Source: Flavobacteriales bacterium (GTDB taxonomy: Bacteria; Bacteroidota; Bacteroidia; Flavobacteriales_D; Sanyastnellaceae). Taken from it: DNA of 45,830 nt. The stretch is from NCBI GenBank assembly GCA_022447625.1, contig JAKVAX010000026.1, positions 1-45,830 of the forward strand, read 5' to 3'. The notes beneath the pieces were generated by a model that saw nothing but the letters and a program-made list of their open reading frames with translations, was not told the DNA's origin and did no database searches. This document shows, piece by piece, positions 42,022 to 45,830 of this stretch. The translations under genes and the position numbers were made by a program. Each line of letters begins with the position of its first letter. Position 1 is the stretch's first letter.

Positions 42022-42032
42022 TCGCCCTTCAG

Positions 42033-42040
42033 TATCTTCG
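42033..42040 (+). promoter_or_regulatory. Candidate -7 box of pyrD
   Basis: TATCTTCG ends 4 nt before the GTG at 42045. The position supports GTG as start and a leaderless transcript. Confidence 0.5.
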
Positions 42041-42044
42041 CGCC

Positions 42045-43079
42045 GTGTACAAATCGATCATGAAACCCCTCTTTTTCACGCTTAACCCTGAGCGTGCGCA
42101 TTACCTGAGTTTTGACCTGTTGAAGTTTGCTCTGAAGCTGCCTGGAATGAAGGGTTGGTTCAAGCGAAGATTCGTGGTGGAAGACGATAAGTTGAAGCGG
42201 ACGGTATTTGGGATTGAGTTCCCGAATCCGGTGGGATTGGCTGCTGGATTTGATAAGGATGCGAAGTTGTACAACGAGCTGGAGTATGTAGGCTTTGGCT
42301 TTGTAGAGATCGGTACTGTGACACCGAAACCGCAAGGAGGGAATCCGAAGCCGCGGTTGTTCCGTTTGCCAAAGGATGAGGCCTTGATTAACCGCATGGG
42401 ATTCAACAATGAAGGTGTTGAAGCTGCGGTGGCTCGATTGAAGAAGCGCAAGACGAAAATCATCATTGGAGGGAACATTGGGAAGAACAAGGTGACCCCG
42501 AATGAAGAAGCGACAAGCGATTACGAGAAGTGTTTTGACGCCTTGTATCCGTGGGTAGATTACTTCGTGGTGAATGTCTCTTCGCCGAACACACCCAACC
42601 TGAGGGATCTTCAGGAGAAGGAACCGCTGAAGGCCTTGCTAAACCATTTGATGGAACGCAACCGCACCATGGAAGTGCCGAAGCCCCTTCTTCTGAAAAT
42701 CGCCCCAGACTTAACAGATGGTCAACTTGACGACATCGTGGATATCGTCAAGGAAACAGGAATTGACGGCTTGATTGCGACGAACACAACCATCGCGCGC
42801 GCTCCGCTAACAACTCCGGCAGCAGACGTCGAAGCCATCGGCGCCGGCGGCCTCAGCGGACAACCCGTTACAGATCGTTCCACCACGGTCATCAAGTACC
42901 TCCATGACAAATCCAATGGATCATTCCCAATCATCGGAGTGGGAGGCATCGCTAGCGGAGAACAAGCCCTAGCCAAGATGAAAGCCGGAGCAAGCCTCGT
43001 CCAAGTCTACACTGGGTACATCTACGAGGGACCGGAGTTACCGGCTCGGATTAACCGCTACCTGAAGGAGAACCTTTAG
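42045..43079 (+). CDS. pyrD: Dihydroorotate dehydrogenase (quinone), class 2
   Basis: About 344 residues from the GTG at 42045 ([19 protein letters not shown]), which matches the N-terminus of the class 2, membrane-associated enzyme better than the ATG at 42060. It oxidises dihydroorotate to orotate with quinone as acceptor. Motifs: [21 protein letters not shown] near residue 60, [46 protein letters not shown] (catalytic Ser region), TNTT, and [13 protein letters not shown]. Length is normal. Confidence 0.96.
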   Translation: MYKSIMKPLFFTLNPERAHYLSFDLLKFALKLPGMKGWFKRRFVVEDDKLKRTVFGIEFPNPVGLAAGFDKDAKLYNELEYVGFGFVEIGTVTPKPQGGNPKPRLFRLPKDEALINRMGFNNEGVEAAVARLKKRKTKIIIGGNIGKNKVTPNEEATSDYEKCFDALYPWVDYFVVNVSSPNTPNLRDLQEKEPLKALLNHLMERNRTMEVPKPLLLKIAPDLTDGQLDDIVDIVKETGIDGLIATNTTIARAPLTTPAADVEAIGAGGLSGQPVTDRSTTVIKYLHDKSNGSFPIIGVGGIASGEQALAKMKAGASLVQVYTGYIYEGPELPARINRYLKENL

Positions 43080-43320
43080 CTGTAGGCAGTAAGCTGTATG
43101 CCGTATGCTGTGGACCGCGTGGACCGTGGACTGTGGACTGAGAACTAAACATTCTATCCGCCTGAGGCGGACTGACCATGCTACTGCCGCAGGCAGACTA
43201 ATCATGCTGAATCCTGCCTCCGGCGTCCGAATTTTTATTCGCAATGGAGAAAAATCCCTAGACCCTCGTCTCTAGACTCTCGTCCGTTTGCCATTTGGCC
43301 ATTTAGCCATTTCGCCCGTT
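43080..43320. repeat. Spacer of degenerate word arrays before modA
   Basis: Successive blocks: AGGCAGTAAGCTGTATGCCGTATGC-type words; GTGGACC/GTGGACT units (43112-43140); palindrome TCCGCCTGAGGCGGA (43157-43171); CTGCCGCAGGCAG; TCCGGCGTCCGAA (43219-43231, shared with 32295); a near-duplicate TAGACCCTCGTCTC/TAGACTCTCGTCCG; and three 8-bp GCCATTTN units (about 43290-43312). TTTGGCCATTTAGC is shared with 133-146. No coding content. Confidence 0.7.
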
Positions 43321-43324
43321 AGCT

Positions 43325-43332
43325 TACCTTCG
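43325..43332 (+). promoter_or_regulatory. Candidate -7 box of modA
   Basis: TACCTTCG ends 5 nt before the modA ATG, as at dapF. No clear -33 element is seen in the repeat-rich spacer. Confidence 0.45.
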
Positions 43333-43337
43333 CCGCA

Positions 43338-44120
43338 ATGAACCAAACCACCACTTCATTGAAATGGACCATTGCGCTCCTCCTCTTCGCTTTTCTCAGC
43401 GCCTGCAAGTCTGAAGAGACACCGCTTCGCATCTCTGCAGCTTCGAGTATGCAGTTTGTTATGGAAGAGCTAATCGCTGATTATGAGCAGAGGTTTGAGG
43501 TGGATTGCGAACTCATCACTACTTCTTCTGGGAAGTTGAAAGCGCAGATTGAAATGGGAGCGCCGTATGATGTGTTTGTCTCAGCCGATGGGCAGTACAC
43601 CCAGGCCTTGGCTGAGAAGGGGAAGGTAGTAGGAGAACCCATTCCTTTTGTGACGGGTAGACTTGCGATTTTCATGACGAAAGGACTGGGAATTACCGAT
43701 TTGTTGAAAGGGAATTTTGAGCACTTGACGATGCCTAATCCGGAGACGGCGCCGTATGGTAGAGCTGCTAAAGAGTACTTGGAAGGGGTCAAGATCTATG
43801 ATCTATATCAGGATCGAATCGTTACCGGTGAGAGTGCTGCTCAGAGCAATCAACATTTCGTTTCTGGTGCGGCTGAAATAGCGCTGCTGCCCCTGTCGAT
43901 GATAGATGCGGTGGCTGAAGCTAGGATGGAGGCCGGCACAGGTTCTGATCGCGATTGGGCCAATATGATCGATGCTACGTTTCATGCTCCTATTGAGCAC
44001 TCCATTATTATCGTTGATCATCAAGAAGCACATGCGAAAGCTCCAGAATTTGTGTCCTACTTGCAGTCTGAAGACGCCTGGTCCATTCTGAAGAATTTCG
44101 GATATTCTCGTCCAAATTAA
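43338..44120 (+). CDS. modA: Molybdate ABC transporter substrate-binding lipoprotein ModA
   Basis: A 260-residue periplasmic or membrane-tethered binding protein. The signal ends at a lipobox (FAFLSACKSE). The mature start LRISAASSMQFVMEELI and the motifs TSSGKLKAQIEMGAPYDVFVSAD and GESAAQSNQHFVSGAAEIALLPLS match ModA/WtpA-type oxyanion-binding proteins. Tungstate or molybdate cannot be told apart. It is first in a modABC operon, 19 bp before modB. Confidence 0.93.
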   Translation: MNQTTTSLKWTIALLLFAFLSACKSEETPLRISAASSMQFVMEELIADYEQRFEVDCELITTSSGKLKAQIEMGAPYDVFVSADGQYTQALAEKGKVVGEPIPFVTGRLAIFMTKGLGITDLLKGNFEHLTMPNPETAPYGRAAKEYLEGVKIYDLYQDRIVTGESAAQSNQHFVSGAAEIALLPLSMIDAVAEARMEAGTGSDRDWANMIDATFHAPIEHSIIIVDHQEAHAKAPEFVSYLQSEDAWSILKNFGYSRPN

Positions 44121-44139
44121 CCGCCGTCTTTGGCTGTCA

Positions 44140-44811
44140 ATGAATTGGGAACCGATCATATTAACCTTTCGATTAGCGGCCATTACCACCCTCTTATTGC
44201 TGGTTGTTTCGATTCCTTTAGCCTATTGGCTGAGCTATTCAAAGTTCAAAGGAAAAGCCTTCATTGAAGCCTTGGTCAGCATGCCCTTGGTGCTACCACC
44301 TACCGTACTCGGGTTCTATTTTCTAATCGCGTTCTCACCGAATAATGCATTTGCCGCGTGGTTAGCAAATACCCTCGGTATTCAATTGGTCTTTTCGTTC
44401 ACCGGTCTGGTCGTGGCCTCTATGATCTACAGTTTGCCCTTCATGGTGCAGCCGATCAAGTCCGGTTTTAGTTCCTTGCCGCCCTCACTAAAAGAAGCGG
44501 CGTATGTCATGGGCACTTCGCCGATGGCAACGCTGCGTCGTGTGTTGTTGCCGGCGATTCGTCCGTCATTAATCACAGGAGCTGTGCTTTCCTTTGCGCA
44601 CACCATCGGTGAGTTTGGTGTAGTGTTGATGATCGGCGGGAATATTCCTGGGGAGACACGTGTGGCTTCCATTGCTATTTATGATGAGGTTGAGAAGATG
44701 AATTACGCTAGCGCGGAATCGTATAGCCTTCTTTTGTTCGCTGTCACCTTTATCATTCTCGTTTCGGTATACCTGATCAACGGAAGAAAACTCAACCAAC
44801 TCTGGGGATGA
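44140..44811 (+). CDS. modB: Molybdate ABC transporter permease ModB
   Basis: A 223-residue inner-membrane permease with about five hydrophobic segments and the EAA-like cytosolic loop SLKEAAYVMGTSPMATLRRVLLP. ATTLLLLVVSIPLAYWL at the N-terminus and VLSFAHTIGEFGVVLMIGGN are typical of ModB. Its stop overlaps the modC start (ATGA). One exact 13-bp word lies near the end, in the ASAE frame. Confidence 0.94.
   Translation: MNWEPIILTFRLAAITTLLLLVVSIPLAYWLSYSKFKGKAFIEALVSMPLVLPPTVLGFYFLIAFSPNNAFAAWLANTLGIQLVFSFTGLVVASMIYSLPFMVQPIKSGFSSLPPSLKEAAYVMGTSPMATLRRVLLPAIRPSLITGAVLSFAHTIGEFGVVLMIGGNIPGETRVASIAIYDEVEKMNYASAESYSLLLFAVTFIILVSVYLINGRKLNQLWG
44706..44718 (+). repeat. 13-bp word CGCTAGCGCGGAA, copy 9
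   Basis: Exact plus-strand match in modB, read Ala-Ser-Ala-Glu. Confidence 0.85.
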
Positions 44812-45611
44812 TTGAATTGAAACTCCATAAGAAGTTGGCTTCCGCCGAAGGCGAAATGAAAATGGAGATCGATCTCACGATTCAACAAGGAGAGTTCGTT
44901 GCGATTTATGGACCTTCAGGTGCAGGCAAGACCTCTATGCTGAGAATGATTGCAGGGTTGACATCACTTGATGAAGGAAGCATCAAAGTGAATGGAGAAA
45001 TCTGGTCTGATAAGAACACCCATCGCAAACCACAATCACGGGGCAATGGATTTGTTGCGCAAGACTATCCGTTGTTCCCGCACTTAAACGTTGCAGGCAA
45101 CATTCATTTCGCAGCGAATGATTCAGTTGATATTGGTGCCATCATCGATCAATTTGACCTTGGTGCCATGCAAAAACGTTCGGCAACAAAACTCTCCGGC
45201 GGACAAAAACAACGTGTTGCCGTAGCAAGAAGCTTGGCAACAAAGCCTACCATTCTTCTTTTAGACGAAGCATTCTCTGCCCAAGACGCCACACTCCGCA
45301 GGCAAATGCAACAAACCATCAAGGCATTTCACCAACAACACGAACTCACCACCATCATGGTCAGCCATGATATCCCAGAGATCTGCAGACTCGCCGACCG
45401 CGTCATTCAAATCGAAAACGGAAGAATCACCAAAGAGGGAAGCCCAGAAGAAGTTTTCGGAATGGAAACTGAAGTCAAAGGAGAAGTGGTGAGGGTTGCA
45501 GAACGCGGATCGCGGATCGCGGTTACGTTGTTGGTGGGTGATCAGTTAGTAGAGAAGGAGTATGACTTAGATTCAGGGGTGAGGGTTGGAGATTACATCT
45601 CGTTGTCATAG
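44808..45611 (+). CDS. modC: Molybdate ABC transporter ATP-binding protein ModC
   Basis: A 267-residue ATPase powering ModB. Walker A GPSGAGKTSMLRMIAGL near residue 35, Q-loop FVAQDYPLFPHL, signature LSGGQKQRVAVARSL near 125, Walker B ILLLDEAFSAQD and switch MVSHD. The C-terminal 40 residues (VVRVAERGSRIAVTLLVGDQL) are a short beta domain that may be a reduced MOP-type regulatory domain. It is the last gene of the operon. Confidence 0.94.
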   Translation: MIELKLHKKLASAEGEMKMEIDLTIQQGEFVAIYGPSGAGKTSMLRMIAGLTSLDEGSIKVNGEIWSDKNTHRKPQSRGNGFVAQDYPLFPHLNVAGNIHFAANDSVDIGAIIDQFDLGAMQKRSATKLSGGQKQRVAVARSLATKPTILLLDEAFSAQDATLRRQMQQTIKAFHQQHELTTIMVSHDIPEICRLADRVIQIENGRITKEGSPEEVFGMETEVKGEVVRVAERGSRIAVTLLVGDQLVEKEYDLDSGVRVGDYISLS

Positions 45612-45830
45612 GGGTACGCTCCTGCCATAGTGTTTCAAGAGGTTTTTGGTACTTGGTTTTTGGTTCTTGGTCTATAGTTCTTAGTTCAATCCAGAGCCAA
45701 ACTGTTATAGATTATAGTTTGTGGATTATCGATTCGTCTCTAGCCCTCGATTCCGGGTATGTTCAAATAACTGTGTCTGTTTATTAATTCTCAATCCAAG
45801 GTTTTATCCGTTCTGGGTAATTCAAGAGAA
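45612..45830. other. Low-complexity spacer at window end
   Basis: No supported gene. 45640-45690 is an imperfect array of TTTTTGGTACTTGG/TTTTTGGTTCTTGG/TCTATAGTTCTTAGTTC. The words ATTATCGATT and CGTCTCTAG (45735-45743) are shared with the spacers at 41994-42021 and 43267-43275. Confidence 0.5.

Noticed and set aside
975-44718. The 13-bp word as a protein motif (ASAE)
   Set aside because: Four of nine copies are read in other frames or antisense (SALA, LAR), so a peptide motif cannot account for it.

Overview
The window reads as a chromosomal segment of a member of Bacteroidota, most likely a marine flavobacterium of the Cryomorphaceae/Schleiferiaceae kind (lineage is inference). The grounds are: several secreted proteins with type IX secretion (T9SS) C-terminal domains; a fused alpha/beta E1 2-oxoacid dehydrogenase; the rpmG-DUF4295-ftsY-rimO block; DUF4105, DUF2061 and DUF5723 families; and TAnnTTTG-type -7 promoter boxes with few Shine-Dalgarno sites. 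Most of the content is core metabolism and envelope genes. No phage, insertion sequence, integrase or CRISPR array was seen.

Layout. 1-5.8 kb (minus): tRNA-Arg(TCT), a large T9SS type B protein, and lolA behind ftsK. 6-8.9 kb (plus): rpmG, DUF4295, ftsY, rimO. 8.9-10.2 kb (minus): a T9SS type A protein. 10.3-11.7 kb (plus): a KirBac-type potassium channel translationally coupled to an unknown protein. 11.7-12.2 kb: a gene-free stretch rich in hairpins. 12.2-20.7 kb (minus): queE, a PaaE-like reductase, a thioredoxin-like protein and its coupled partner, the E1 fusion, then cysN-cysD-cysH-DUF2061 behind an Rrf2 regulator with a candidate operator. 21.2-30.2 kb (plus): dapF, a BadF/BcrA-type kinase, DUF4105, a lipoprotein, DUF5723, kdsA, a frameshifted T9SS gene and a PIG-V-like mannosyltransferase. 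30.2-35.3 kb: an FkbM methyltransferase (minus), then small lipoproteins, an outer-membrane-like protein, and an ECF sigma/anti-sigma/DUF4097 operon. 35.3-37.4 kb: a Cys-rich secreted protein behind a leader with five TCCTACA words. 37.4-38.3 kb (minus): a cation efflux gene with three in-frame stops. 38.3-45.6 kb (plus): smpB-bioA-ketosynthase, an unknown protein, pyrD and modABC.

The most striking signal is not a gene. A 13-base word, CGCTAGCGCGGAA, occurs nine times exactly (six on plus, three on minus) and twice more with the same single change. About 0.001 exact copies would be expected by chance. It sits inside unrelated coding regions in three different translations (ASAE, SALA, LAR), so the constraint appears to act on DNA rather than protein. 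This resembles a DNA uptake sequence, a HIP1-like palindrome, or a Chi/KOPS-type signal.

Other signals: intergenic spacers built from imperfect 7-14 bp words that recur in distant spacers; a structured gene-free region with two GNRA-capped hairpins; and -7 boxes placed 4-6 nt before the start codon of seven genes, which suggests leaderless mRNAs.
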